Source of the DNA: PKWO01 sp036561005
Lineage (GTDB): Bacteria > Pseudomonadota > Gammaproteobacteria > Burkholderiales > Burkholderiaceae_D
Direction of reading: 5' to 3'
DNA length: 64,000 nucleotides
NCBI GenBank assembly: GCA_036561005.1
Contig: DATBQE010000117.1
Coordinates: 48,242 to 112,241 of the forward strand
The position numbers and the translations under genes are program-made. How positions within the stretch are numbered: the stretch's first letter is position 1; each line of letters begins with the position of its first letter. Below the pieces are notes generated by a model that worked only from the letters and a program-made list of their open reading frames with translations, was not told the DNA's origin and did no database searches. Below, one piece after another: positions 1 to 8,227 of this stretch.

Positions 1-492
1 GAAGCCCAATTCTTTCTGCACAGCCCACGATTCGTCCATCGAGTGCGCCACGCCCGAGCGTGCCGAACCGAGGCCGATCTTGGTCATCGCGTCCTTGAAC
101 TTGGAGCGGTCTTCGGCCTTGTCGATGGCTTCCGGCGAGGCGCCGATCAGTTCACACTTGTATTTGTCGAGCACGCCGTTGTTGAACAGGTCGAGCGCGC
201 AATTCAAGGCAGTCTGTCCGCCCATGGTCGGCAGGATCGCGTCAGGGCGTTCCTTGTCGATGATGCGTTCAAGCACCTGCCAGGTGATCGGCTCGATGTA
301 GGTGACGTCGGCCATTTCCGGGTCGGTCATGATGGTGGCCGGATTACTGTTGACCAGGATGACGCGGTAGCCTTCTTCGCGCAGGGCCTTGCAGGCCTGG
401 GCGCCGGAATAATCGAATTCGCAGGCCTGGCCGATGATGATGGGGCCGGCGCCGATGATCAGGATACTTTTCAGGTCGCTACGTTTAGGCAT
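1..492 (-). CDS. carB: carbamoyl-phosphate synthase large subunit, N-terminal part (runs off the left edge)
   Basis: Reading the minus strand from the ATG at 492 gives a protein starting MPKRSDLKSILIIGAGPIII and continuing through GQACEFDYSG and the ATP-grasp stretch LVNSNPATIMTDPEMAD, the typical start of CarB. About 163 of the roughly 1,070-1,080 residues are inside the window. CarB uses two ATP, bicarbonate and ammonia delivered by CarA to make carbamoyl phosphate for pyrimidine and arginine synthesis. The start lies one base after the carA stop (TAA-A-ATG), so the two are co-transcribed and probably translationally coupled. The identification is secure; the rest of the gene cannot be judged. 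Confidence 0.96.
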   Translation of the reverse strand, partial: MPKRSDLKSILIIGAGPIIIGQACEFDYSGAQACKALREEGYRVILVNSNPATIMTDPEMADVTYIEPITWQVLERIIDKERPDAILPTMGGQTALNCALDLFNNGVLDKYKCELIGASPEAIDKAEDRSKFKDAMTKIGLGSARSGVAHSMDESWAVQKELGF

Positions 493-493
493 T

Positions 494-1681
494 TTATTGA
501 TTCTCCACTGTTGCCCGCGACGCAGGAGACGAACCCGCAGACTGCTTCATGAGGCTGATAAAACGATCGAACAAAGGGGCAATGTCGTGCGGACCGGGCG
601 AGGCTTCCGGGTGACCCTGGAAGCAGAAAGCCGGTTTGTCGGTGCGGGCAAAGCCCTGCAGCGAACCGTCGAACAGCGAGACATGCGTGACGCGGCAATT
701 GGCCGGCAAGGTGGCCGCATCGACGGCAAAGCCGTGATTCTGCGAGGTGATCAACACCTGCTTGGTGTCGAGGTCTTGCACCGGGTGGTTGGCACCGTGG
801 TGGCCGAACTTCATCTTGAGCGTTTTTGCGCCGGAAGCCAATGCCATGATCTGGTGGCCCAGGCAGATGCCGAAGGTGGGTATGCCACGCTCAATCAATT
901 CGCGGGTGGCGGCAATCGCATAGTCGCAGGGCTCGGGGTCGCCGGGGCCGTTCGAGAGAAAGATGCCGTCAGGATTCAAGGCCAACGCGTCGGCCGCGCT
1001 CGATTGCGCCGGTAACACTGTTACCTTGCAGCCGCGTTGGGCCAGCATGCGCAGGATGTTGTACTTGACGCCGTAATCGAAGGCCACGACGTGGAATTGC
1101 GGATTGGTCTGCTGGCCATAGCCCGCGCCCAGTTTCCACTCGGTCTGGCTCCAGCTATAGGCCTGCTTGGCCGATACCACCTTGGCCAGATCCATGCCGG
1201 CCAGGCCGGGAAAGGCGCGCGCCAGCTTCAGCGCTTCTTCGGCCGTGGCGTGAGAACCAGCCACGATGGCGCCGCCCTGCGCACCTTTTTCGCGCAGGAT
1301 GCGCGTCAGTTTGCGCGTGTCGATGCCGGCGATGGCAACGATGTTTTCATCTTTCAGATAGTCCGATAGGCTTTGTTCGGAGCGGAAATTCGATACCATC
1401 AAGGGCAAATCCTTGATGATCAACCCTGCCGCATGCACGCGTGAGGATTCAACGTCTTCGCGGTTGATGCCGGTATTGCCGATATGGGGATAGGTCAGCG
1501 TGACGATTTGGTGGCTGTAGCTGGGATCGGTCAGGATTTCCTGATAACCGGTCATGGCGGTGTTGAACACCACTTCGCCGACCGTATGCCCGCTGGCACC
1601 GATTGCGATGCCATGAAAAATCGACCCGTCTGCTAGCGCTAGTATGGCCGGAACGGTGTGGCCAGAAAGAAATGGCGGCAA
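494..1681 (-). CDS. carA: carbamoyl-phosphate synthase small (glutaminase) subunit
   Basis: The 395-aa protein has the CarA N-terminal domain (ILALADGSIFHG, GEVVFNTAMTGYQEIL) and a C-terminal class I glutamine amidotransferase domain with the nucleophile in FGICLGHQIMA and the catalytic His-Glu in FCFQGHPEASPGP. It hydrolyses glutamine and channels ammonia to CarB. The likely start is a TTG at 1681: AGGAG lies seven bases before it, and MPPFLSGHTVPAILALADG is the usual N-terminus, whereas there is no ATG in a better place. The length is normal for the family. It is followed after one base by carB, with a promoter about 200 bp upstream. Confidence 0.95.
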   Translation of the reverse strand: MPPFLSGHTVPAILALADGSIFHGIAIGASGHTVGEVVFNTAMTGYQEILTDPSYSHQIVTLTYPHIGNTGINREDVESSRVHAAGLIIKDLPLMVSNFRSEQSLSDYLKDENIVAIAGIDTRKLTRILREKGAQGGAIVAGSHATAEEALKLARAFPGLAGMDLAKVVSAKQAYSWSQTEWKLGAGYGQQTNPQFHVVAFDYGVKYNILRMLAQRGCKVTVLPAQSSAADALALNPDGIFLSNGPGDPEPCDYAIAATRELIERGIPTFGICLGHQIMALASGAKTLKMKFGHHGANHPVQDLDTKQVLITSQNHGFAVDAATLPANCRVTHVSLFDGSLQGFARTDKPAFCFQGHPEASPGPHDIAPLFDRFISLMKQSAGSSPASRATVENQ

Positions 1682-2143
1682 GGGGTAACTCCTGTGTAGT
1701 TACCGCCGCGCCAGTGACCAATACTGCGCGCCAGAGCAACCCTCGTTTTTCCGCGTCTGCCGGCCGATCATCGACAAATATCGACTGAGGCAACGCCTGA
1801 AGTGTGCTTGAGGGTCCGTAAGGACGAATGGGATTATGGTATGCGCTACGGCGGAAATAAAATTGGCTAAACCGTAGAATTATAGCGCAAATTACCCCCT
1901 TCTGGCAAATCGACTGCGCTTGCCTCTGCCGGGGCGGCCTATTGCGTGGCTGGTACGCGAGGGCAATATAATTATTACATTGGCAATCAAACGCGCCGCC
2001 ATTGCGCGGGCGAGACGCGATCAACGGAAATTTCCACGTGCATTTGCAACAGTTCGATACATCTTGGCACAAACGGTTGCACGAAGCTGCGTTATAAAGA
2101 TGCCTACAGGTCAATTCCAATTTCCATCGTCGAGGAATAGCGC
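1682..2143. other. intergenic region carA / lipoprotein gene
   Basis: This 462-bp gap between divergent genes holds the carAB promoter and a leader of about 190 nt. The leader contains small inverted repeats (for example GTCC-TTAC-GGAC) but no convincing intrinsic terminator or leader peptide. On the plus side a GAGGAA ribosome binding site precedes the ATG at 2144; I could not find a good -35/-10 pair for that gene. Nothing else is recognised. Confidence 0.5.
1879..1908 (-). promoter_or_regulatory. sigma70-type promoter of carAB
   Basis: On the minus strand TTGCCA (1903-1908) and a perfect TATAAT (1879-1884) are separated by 18 bases. Transcription would start near 1872 and leave a long leader before carA. 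Confidence 0.65.
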
Positions 2144-3883
2144 ATGAGCCATCGCTATCGCTTGCATCGCCCCACGATTGTTGTCATTTCGCTTGCCATC
2201 ATGCTGAGCGGCTTGGCAGGCTGTGGAGGTAACGACAACAATGCTTCCTTATCCGCTGCGGCAAATGCCAAGCGTATCGTGCCGCAACGCAAGGCGTCGG
2301 CCAATGACTACCGCGACGTTGTGCAGGATTTGTATGTTGCCTACTTCGGGCGCCCGGCCGACCCCGGCGGATTGAGCAATTTCGAGAATGCCTTGCTGTC
2401 GGCGGGCGCACCCGGTGACTTGCAGGGACTGGCGGGCGCCTACGCCACAAATGGCAGCGTGCGTAGCCTGATCGACAGCTTCGGCAGCAGCAAGGAATCG
2501 CAAACACTGTACGGCTCGAGCAGTACCAGCGGCTTCGTCACGGCCGTGTTCGAGCATGTGCTGGGCCGCGCACCGCAATCCGGCGGGCTCGCCTACTGGA
2601 GCAATGCCATTGACAGCGGTTCCCTGAGCGTGGGGAATGCGGCGCTTTCAATTATGGCGGGAGCTGAAACCAATACGACACAGCAAGGCTTGCTCGACGC
2701 ACAACTGATCGCCAATCGCATTGCCGCAGCAGAAAGCTTTACGGCACAAGTGTCGAGTCAAAATGCCGTGTCCGCTTACAGCGGCAGCGCAGCGGCTGCT
2801 ACGGCGCGCGCCATGCTGGCCGAGGTCAATGCCACGACCGTCAGCACCAATTTCACCTCCACCATCAATGCCACGGTGACGGCTTTGGCAAATACGGTAA
2901 GCGGCTCGGCACCCGGCCCGAGCCCAATGAGCGGTTCGGCCGCAACCTGGACTGCCACCAACAACAGCCTGTGCACAACACTTGCCCCCTACTATTGGGA
3001 AATCGGCAATCATTCCGGCGCCGCCATCAGCGGTTCTGTCAACGGCAGCAGTTCGTCAAGCCCCGTGACGGCGGCCACCGTTTTTTCGATTGCGTCTGCC
3101 TCAAAGTGGATATACAGCACGGCCGCTGTACAGATGCGCGGCACAGTGTCACAAATTACCAGTGCGGACATCGATTTTCTGCATTTCACCAGCGGCTACA
3201 CTTACATGGGCAATTTCGCGCAGGGCAGTCCCGAGTGTCCGCAGACCGGGACGGTCAATCAATGTCTGCAGCAAGGCAGCCCCGCCTACAACATGCAGAA
3301 TCCGCGCACCGTCGGGGTGTTCGATTACGACAGTGGCCACATGGAAAATCACGCCGGCCAGAATGGCTTGGGCAACGACGGCGTGCGTCTGCTGCAAAGC
3401 GCGATGCAGCAGCAGATTGGCACCGATATCAACATCGCCTATTCCCAGCCTTTGCTGGCGGGCGGCATTTACACCACGGCCAAGGACTATGCGCTGTTCC
3501 TGCGCAAGATCCTCAATGGACAACTGGTGATGCATGACGCGCTCGGCACCAGCCCGGTATGCACCTCCATGCGCGCGCCGTGCAATTCCGCATACAGCCC
3601 GATTCCCGAGGCCTGGCACTATTCGCTCGGGCATTGGGTGGAGGACGATCCCGCCACCTACGGTGACGGCAGTTTCAGTAGTGCCGGCGCATTCGGTTTT
3701 TATCCGTGGATAGAGGCGAGCAAGACATACTACGGCATGATCTCGCGCGAAGACCAAAGCAGTGCCGCCAGCGGCGAACAAGGCGGCTATGCCTCAGCCC
3801 AGTGCGGGCGCCTGGTCCGCCATGCGTGGATGACAGGCGTCAACCAGGGCGACAGCCTGCCGGATCTGCCGGCCGGTTCGTAA
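2144..3883 (+). CDS. lipoprotein with DUF4214 repeats fused to a serine-hydrolase (beta-lactamase-like) domain
   Basis: The 579-aa protein begins with a lipoprotein signal (lipobox LAGC, Cys27), so it should be membrane anchored outside the cytoplasm. Residues about 55-165 carry two DUF4214-type units (YVAYFGRPADPGGLSNF and EHVLGRAPQSGGLAYW), a module common in S-layer and secreted proteins. After a Thr/Ser/Ala-rich linker, residues about 270-570 look like a serine beta-lactamase/esterase-fold domain: FSIASASKWIY supplies an SxxK motif (S318, K321), and SAGAFGFYPW near the C-terminus resembles the last conserved block of such hydrolases. The middle Tyr motif is not obvious (FDYDSGHMEN is a candidate). 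GAGGAA precedes the ATG. It is monocistronic. The substrate is unknown; the domain pairing is unusual. Confidence 0.72.
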   Translation: MSHRYRLHRPTIVVISLAIMLSGLAGCGGNDNNASLSAAANAKRIVPQRKASANDYRDVVQDLYVAYFGRPADPGGLSNFENALLSAGAPGDLQGLAGAYATNGSVRSLIDSFGSSKESQTLYGSSSTSGFVTAVFEHVLGRAPQSGGLAYWSNAIDSGSLSVGNAALSIMAGAETNTTQQGLLDAQLIANRIAAAESFTAQVSSQNAVSAYSGSAAAATARAMLAEVNATTVSTNFTSTINATVTALANTVSGSAPGPSPMSGSAATWTATNNSLCTTLAPYYWEIGNHSGAAISGSVNGSSSSSPVTAATVFSIASASKWIYSTAAVQMRGTVSQITSADIDFLHFTSGYTYMGNFAQGSPECPQTGTVNQCLQQGSPAYNMQNPRTVGVFDYDSGHMENHAGQNGLGNDGVRLLQSAMQQQIGTDINIAYSQPLLAGGIYTTAKDYALFLRKILNGQLVMHDALGTSPVCTSMRAPCNSAYSPIPEAWHYSLGHWVEDDPATYGDGSFSSAGAFGFYPWIEASKTYYGMISREDQSSAASGEQGGYASAQCGRLVRHAWMTGVNQGDSLPDLPAGS

Positions 3884-3956
3884 TCTGCCTAGTGAACTTA
3901 CCTACCTGAATAACTCAAGGGGCATTTACTACCGCCCTCATCGGATCGCCTCCCGC

Positions 3957-4010
3957 CCCCCTCTCCCCTGCATCCCTAAAGGGAGGAGCCACGCGCCTGC
4001 GGGCGAGGGG
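3957..4010. repeat. C/G-rich imperfect inverted repeat (REP-like)
   Basis: The arms CCCCTCTCCC and GGGCGAGGGG flank smaller stems (TCCCT-AA-AGGGA and CGCC-TGC-GGGCG). A second element with the same arms lies at 58226-58262. It follows the lipoprotein stop codon, where extragenic palindromes are common. Confidence 0.45.
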
Positions 4011-4020
4011 AGATTCGTGT

Positions 4021-4045
4021 CCTAAATGGTTACTAACCATTTAGG
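4021..4045. other. 25-bp perfect palindrome
   Basis: The arms CCTAAATGGTTA and TAACCATTTAGG are exact reverse complements around a single central base (4033). It lies 7 bp beyond the stop of the minus-strand GlcG-like gene and about 140 bp after the plus-strand lipoprotein gene. There is no T-run on either side long enough for a classical terminator (AAAATTT on one side), so it may be a weak bidirectional terminator or a protein-binding site. Confidence 0.5.
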
Positions 4046-4051
4046 AAAATT

Positions 4052-4453
4052 TCAAATGGCGGCGATGCCGGCCTTGGCAATCTGCACGTCTTCCGACGAC
4101 TTGACGCCCGAAACGCCCACCGCGCCGACGCATTGCCCGTCAACCATAATCGGTACGCCGCCTTCGAGCATGCCTTCGAGTTCCGGCGCGGTGATGAACG
4201 AGAAGCGCCCATTGTTGATCATGTCTTCATACGCTTTCGACTCGCGGCGTCCGAGTGCGGCCGTCTTGGCCTTGGCCGGCGCAATTTTCGCTGAAATGGG
4301 CGCTGCGCCGTCCAGCCTTTGCAGCCACAACAGGTGTCCGCCGTCGTCGACGATGGAAATGGTGACGGCCCAATGATTGGCTTTGGCTTCCGCCTCTGCT
4401 GCGGCAGCAATCTTTTTCAGGTCGTCGAGCGTTAAGGTTTGTTTGGTTTGCAT
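4052..4453 (-). CDS. GlcG/HbpS (DUF336) family protein
   Basis: The 133-aa protein starting MQTKQTLTLDDLKKIAAAAE shows the GlcG/HbpS pattern: an N-terminal helix, then ISIVDDGGHLLWLQRLDGA, KAKTAA, and the C-terminal GGVPIMVDGQCVGAVGVSG followed by DVQIAKAGIAAI. Members are small cytoplasmic or secreted proteins, some of which bind haem or corrinoids or sit in glycolate and other catabolic operons; the function here is not known. The ATG at 4453 is chosen over an upstream extension because AAGGGG lies just before it and family members start here. It is followed downstream by a 25-bp palindrome. Confidence 0.8.
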   Translation of the reverse strand: MQTKQTLTLDDLKKIAAAAEAEAKANHWAVTISIVDDGGHLLWLQRLDGAAPISAKIAPAKAKTAALGRRESKAYEDMINNGRFSFITAPELEGMLEGGVPIMVDGQCVGAVGVSGVKSSEDVQIAKAGIAAI

Positions 4454-4538
4454 GGTGGCCCCTTGTCGATAAAGACGAGATTGTACGTCAGGTCGCGCTT
4501 GCCAACAGATCCGGATCCGACCGCCGAGCGGGCATTGC

Positions 4539-4970
4539 CTACTCGCTGCCGTCTGCGAACTCCACATCGGCAATCCAGTTTTGCCGGCGGCGCGCAATGC
4601 GTGCCGCTTCGCTCTCGCCGTCGAAATTCGCCGATGCATGGCGGAAAACCAAAGGAGTAGTCTCCTGAAACGCGTTGACGTTGACCACTGCGTGGAGCCT
4701 GCCGTCGATGCGACTTGTCACGACGGGCACATCGCCGCAGTCGCTGCAAATATGAAATTGCGCCGTCTCGGTTGCAAATGTGTGGTTGGCAACCTTGCCG
4801 GGATCCCTGAGCATCACTTTGAGTGAACCGGAAGGATAGGAGGTCCACACCCCATCATGCGTCGTGCAAAACGAACAGGAGCAGGTTCGCGCGGGCAATT
4901 CAGCCGGCGCCGGCAGCAAAGTCAAAGCCAAAGAAATGTTGCCGCAACGGCAGGAACCGGAAATTATCAT
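4539..4970 (-). CDS. GFA (glutathione-dependent formaldehyde-activating/CENP-V) family zinc protein
   Basis: The 143-aa protein has the cysteine pattern of the GFA fold: SCRCGNI near the N-terminus, CSCSFC at about residues 30-35 and CSDCG in the second half, which together ligate two zinc ions. Family members were first described as glutathione adduct enzymes, but most, including this one, have no tested activity. The ATG at 4970 (MIISGSCRCGN) is the family start; an in-frame extension further upstream overlaps the neighbouring regulator gene and is not homologous. The gene lies downstream of, and in the same direction as, the response regulator, 44 bp apart. Confidence 0.82.
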   Translation of the reverse strand: MIISGSCRCGNISLALTLLPAPAELPARTCSCSFCTTHDGVWTSYPSGSLKVMLRDPGKVANHTFATETAQFHICSDCGDVPVVTSRIDGRLHAVVNVNAFQETTPLVFRHASANFDGESEAARIARRRQNWIADVEFADGSE

Positions 4971-5014
4971 GTTGGAATCCGTTTCAAAGCGAATGTATCT
5001 GCCAACACCTGCCC

Positions 5015-6172
5015 TCAGCGCCGCCCCTGCTGCAGCATCAAGTCCACCAGCGGCTGCAACTCTGCGGACAGCTTGCTCAGGTGCGGCAGCACCTGATCCT
5101 GCTTGCCGTCCTTGAGCCATTGCAGCAGCGTAGGCACATCGGGCATTTCCTCTGCGGCAGCAGGCTCGGCAATCAAGCCCGGCGCAGCAGGCTTGTCGTG
5201 CCCGAGCCTGAAGGCTTCTTCCTCTTCATACCCGACCACGCCGGACAGGGCGTGGTCCATGCCCAGTGCCGCGCGCCGCTTGGCCACGGCGCGCAGTTCG
5301 GCCAGTTGCGGTTGCACGCCGCTTTGGCCGTCTGGCGCCGGCCACGCAGCCATACCGCAGCAGGCGACGAAGCTGATGCGTTCATTCCTGATCAGATTGG
5401 CGTTGGCCACGGCATGGCAAATGCGCTGCGCAAAGTTACGCGCGGAATCCGAATGAATGGTGCCTGTGGCCAACGTGAAGTCGGACTCGCCGGTGCGCGC
5501 GACACAGTCCGTCTGGCGCACGGTACCGTGCAGCAACTGGCCGATTGCATGCACCACGGTCGAAGGCGGTGTTGCCGGATAGCCTTCGAGGCCGGAATGC
5601 TTGAGGCCGACGCAGACGTTGAGGATGACAAAATTCTTGCGGTACTTGAAAGCGTTGTCGAGCATGACTTCGGCTTGCGCAAACAACTGCTCGGGCGTCG
5701 GCAAGACCACGCTCGTGTCGAGCGCACCTTGCTGCACCATGTTTTCCAGGCTCAGTTCGAATTCGCGCTGCGTATTGACCAGCTTGGACAAAATGTCGAG
5801 GCGCGACAGCAATTGCGCCGTGCCGATGCCTTTGGTGATCAAGTCGGTTGCGCCGGCTGCCTTGGCCCGGTCGCGCTCGGTCGCTTCGTCGCTGCCGGAA
5901 ACCACCACCACCGGCAAGTTGCGTATGCGGCTGATCTTGGATTGGCGGATGCGCTGCAACAAGCCGTAGCCGTCGAGCTTGGGCATGGTCAGGTCGGTGA
6001 TCACGACGCGGATGCTGGGGTCGATCAACAGGGTTTCCCATGCCTCTTCCCCGTCAAGCGCTTCGCGAAATTCGAACATGCCTTCGATGCGCTTGATCAA
6101 CGTCGCGCGGACGATGCGCGAATCGTCTGCGATCAACACACGCGGTTTTACCGGGATATCACCTGAAGTCAT
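5015..6172 (-). CDS. response regulator with REC domain and degenerate GGDEF-like domain
   Basis: The protein is 385 aa. Residues about 10-125 form a receiver domain (VLIADDSRIVR, phospho-acceptor Asp in VVITDLTMPKLDGYG, VVVVSGSDE, LITKG). Residues about 165-310 have the shape of a diguanylate cyclase domain (FKYRKNFVILNVCVGLK, LLHGTVRQTDCVARTGESDFTLAT), but the GG(D/E)EF signature is replaced by GESDF, so cyclase activity is unlikely. A short helical tail (LLQWLKDGKQDQVLPHLSKL) ends the protein. It may act as a c-di-GMP-independent adaptor or as a GTP sensor. No histidine kinase is adjacent. Confidence 0.82.
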   Translation of the reverse strand: MTSGDIPVKPRVLIADDSRIVRATLIKRIEGMFEFREALDGEEAWETLLIDPSIRVVITDLTMPKLDGYGLLQRIRQSKISRIRNLPVVVVSGSDEATERDRAKAAGATDLITKGIGTAQLLSRLDILSKLVNTQREFELSLENMVQQGALDTSVVLPTPEQLFAQAEVMLDNAFKYRKNFVILNVCVGLKHSGLEGYPATPPSTVVHAIGQLLHGTVRQTDCVARTGESDFTLATGTIHSDSARNFAQRICHAVANANLIRNERISFVACCGMAAWPAPDGQSGVQPQLAELRAVAKRRAALGMDHALSGVVGYEEEEAFRLGHDKPAAPGLIAEPAAAEEMPDVPTLLQWLKDGKQDQVLPHLSKLSAELQPLVDLMLQQGRR

Positions 6173-6301
6173 CTGGGCTCGTCTATCGGACTCTCTTGGG
6201 GGTCTGTGTTTTTATTTGCTTGGCTAATTTGCCGCATTGCTGCAGGTCTGCATTCCGCATGGCAAGTCTAACCACATAAGCATACCTCCACCCGATAAAT
6301 T

Positions 6302-6330
6302 TTGACAGGTCCCTATACTTTCGCTTACAT
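6302..6330 (+). promoter_or_regulatory. sigma70-type promoter of the NlpC/P60 gene
   Basis: A perfect TTGACA (6302-6307) is followed after 17 bases by TTACAT (6325-6330), 28 bases before the chosen ATG. The position also shows that the longer frame beginning at 6302 cannot be the real coding start. Confidence 0.6.
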
Positions 6331-6358
6331 TGCACAATTGCGCCGAAAGAAAATTGAC

Positions 6359-6961
6359 ATGATGACAAGATTCAACGCGTATCGTCCGCTGCTCTCATTG
6401 TTGCTTGCCGCGCTCGCTGCAAGTGCCTTGCCGAATACGGCACGCGCTGAAACGCTGCTTCCCGTGCACCCGCCTGTGGCGCCGGAACTCGCGCCTGCGG
6501 CGCAAGCCAATTCTCCCGATGCGCCAAAGTCTGCCTTGAACCGGCTTGCCGATTTCACCAACCATGCATCGCAATTGGCCGTGCAGGCTGTCAGCATGCT
6601 CGGCATCCACTACAAGTATGGCGGCACCAGCCCGGAGAACGGCATGGATTGCAGCGGCCTGGTGCGTTATGTGTTCAAGGAAGCGTGGGGCACCAACTTG
6701 CCGCGCACGTCGGCCGAGATCAGCCATGTCGGGCAGCGCGTGAATCCGAACGATTTGCAACCGGGCGATCTGGTGTTCTATAACACCTTGCGGCGCGGCT
6801 TTTCACACGTCGGCATCTACCTGGGTGACAATAAATTCATCCACTCGCCGTCAGCCGGTGGCCAGGTGCGCATAGAAAGCATGGACCTGAGTTACTGGAA
6901 AAGGCGCTTCAATGGCGCGCGCCGTATCGACGGGCCGGACGGACAAAGCAGTATTCAATAA
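6359..6961 (+). CDS. secreted NlpC/P60 family peptidoglycan endopeptidase
   Basis: The 200-aa protein has an N-terminal signal peptide (LLSLLLAALAASALPNTARA) and a C-terminal NlpC/P60 domain with the catalytic triad visible: Cys in NGMDCSGLVRYVF, His in FSHVGIYLG and the third polar residue in FIHSPSAGG. Such enzymes cut the D-Glu to meso-DAP bond of cell-wall peptides in the periplasm. There are tandem ATGs at 6359 and 6362; either may be used, and the promoter upstream fits both. It is monocistronic and convergent with the patatin gene, 25 bp away. The family assignment is firm and the physiological role unknown. Confidence 0.9.
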   Translation: MMTRFNAYRPLLSLLLAALAASALPNTARAETLLPVHPPVAPELAPAAQANSPDAPKSALNRLADFTNHASQLAVQAVSMLGIHYKYGGTSPENGMDCSGLVRYVFKEAWGTNLPRTSAEISHVGQRVNPNDLQPGDLVFYNTLRRGFSHVGIYLGDNKFIHSPSAGGQVRIESMDLSYWKRRFNGARRIDGPDGQSSIQ

Positions 6962-6986
6962 GATTGCGCGTATTTCGCAGGCACGG

Positions 6987-7955
6987 CTATTGTGCGCGCA
7001 TCGCTTCCAATTTTCGTTTAATCTCTGGCATCAAGGCGGTAGTAGCCTGTTCTCCAGCCAACACCGCCAAATTCCTGCCATTGAAATCGCTGCCCTTCAT
7101 GGCACCAAGGCTTGGCTGGATAACAATGTCTGCTTCCTTCAATTCATAGCGATTGATGCTGTGTCCCATGATGGCAAAGGTTTGTAGCAGTACTTCCAAC
7201 GAGCTGCCTGCCGCCTGGGCGTCCGGCTGCGCCGAAATATTCACCGCAATCACGAAATCGGCTCCCATCTGGCGGGCAAAACTGACCGGCACCGGCGCTG
7301 TCAGGCCACCGTCGACATAATTGCGGTCACCAATTGCAACCGGCTGAAATACGCCGGGAACCGCAGACGATGCGCGCACAGCGAGACCGGTATTGCCGCG
7401 CTGGAACAGCACAGGCAAGCCCGTATGCAAGTCGGTTGCCACCGCGCCGAACGGAATCTTCATTTTTTCCAACGGCAGGTTATTGACCGCCTTGTTGACG
7501 TAACTCTGTAGCGCTTCGCCTTTCAGCACGCCGCTGGTTTTGGCGAAAAAAGGCACCGACCAGTCGGAAATGGCAGCCTCGTCCATGTCGAGCGCGAGGC
7601 GGTTCAACGCATAACCATTGTTGCCGGCGGCATACATGGCGCCGACCAGGCTCCCCGCACTGGTGCCGACGACCACGTCCGGATAGATGCCTTGCGCCTC
7701 CAGCGCCTTGATCACGCCAATATGGGCGAAACCGCGTGCCGCCCCGCCCCCGAGCGCGAGACCGATCTTGATCTTGCGCGGCGCCTTGGGCTGAACCGGT
7801 TGAGCCACCACGGCCGGCACATCGATGGGCTTGGTTGGTGCTGTGGGTGTCGTACATGCGCCAAGCAGGAAGCCGACGCTCAGCGATCCGGCGAACAGGA
7901 CACTGCGGAAACTGGAAAAAAAGCGGGAACGGCTGAAGGCACAATTTGCGCGCAT
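6987..7955 (-). CDS. patatin-like phospholipase lipoprotein (RssA-like)
   Basis: The 322-aa protein has a hydrophobic N-terminus ending in a lipobox (FLLGAC), so it is probably lipid anchored. The patatin domain follows: oxyanion loop GLALGGGAARGFAHIG, nucleophile Ser in VVGTSAGSLVG and catalytic Asp in YVDGGLTAPVP. Family enzymes are Ser-Asp dyad acyl hydrolases acting on phospholipids or related esters. The ATG at 7955 is preferred; a GTG at 7970 would add five residues and neither has a strong ribosome binding site. It is flanked upstream by a MITE-like inverted repeat at 8048-8212, which may carry or disturb its promoter. Confidence 0.88.
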   Translation of the reverse strand: MRANCAFSRSRFFSSFRSVLFAGSLSVGFLLGACTTPTAPTKPIDVPAVVAQPVQPKAPRKIKIGLALGGGAARGFAHIGVIKALEAQGIYPDVVVGTSAGSLVGAMYAAGNNGYALNRLALDMDEAAISDWSVPFFAKTSGVLKGEALQSYVNKAVNNLPLEKMKIPFGAVATDLHTGLPVLFQRGNTGLAVRASSAVPGVFQPVAIGDRNYVDGGLTAPVPVSFARQMGADFVIAVNISAQPDAQAAGSSLEVLLQTFAIMGHSINRYELKEADIVIQPSLGAMKGSDFNGRNLAVLAGEQATTALMPEIKRKLEAMRAQ

Positions 7956-8047
7956 GGAGGATAGGCTCACTTTGATACGTCGACGACGCGTGAATTTTAG
8001 CCTATCTTGCCACCGTTCAAGCCGGAAACGCCAAAATGAACCTGAAA

Positions 8048-8212
8048 GCTAGTGTCCTGAGTCATTGATTCGTCGACTAAATATGCCGAAATCTGCCCAA
8101 TATGGCGTCACAAATGTGCGCAAGGCTCCAGCCTTGCTGTGCTTTGTTCCTGGTCTTGGGCAGATTTCGACACATTTATTTGTTCAACGAATCAATGACT
8201 CAGGACACTAGC
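8048..8212. repeat. MITE-like element with 26-bp perfect terminal inverted repeats
   Basis: The ends 8048-8073 and 8187-8212 are exact reverse complements (GCTAGTGTCCTGAG... and ...CTCAGGACACTAGC). Inside, CGAAATCTGCCCAA near 8088-8100 pairs with its complement near 8157-8169, and a third hairpin GCAAGGCT-CC-AGCCTTGC sits at the centre. There is no coding capacity. CTAG occurs at both tips and could be a target duplication. It lies between the phoR stop and the patatin gene. Interpretation as a non-autonomous mobile element is inference; no related transposase is in the window. Confidence 0.75.
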
Positions 8213-8227
8213 AATTGGCTACACAAA

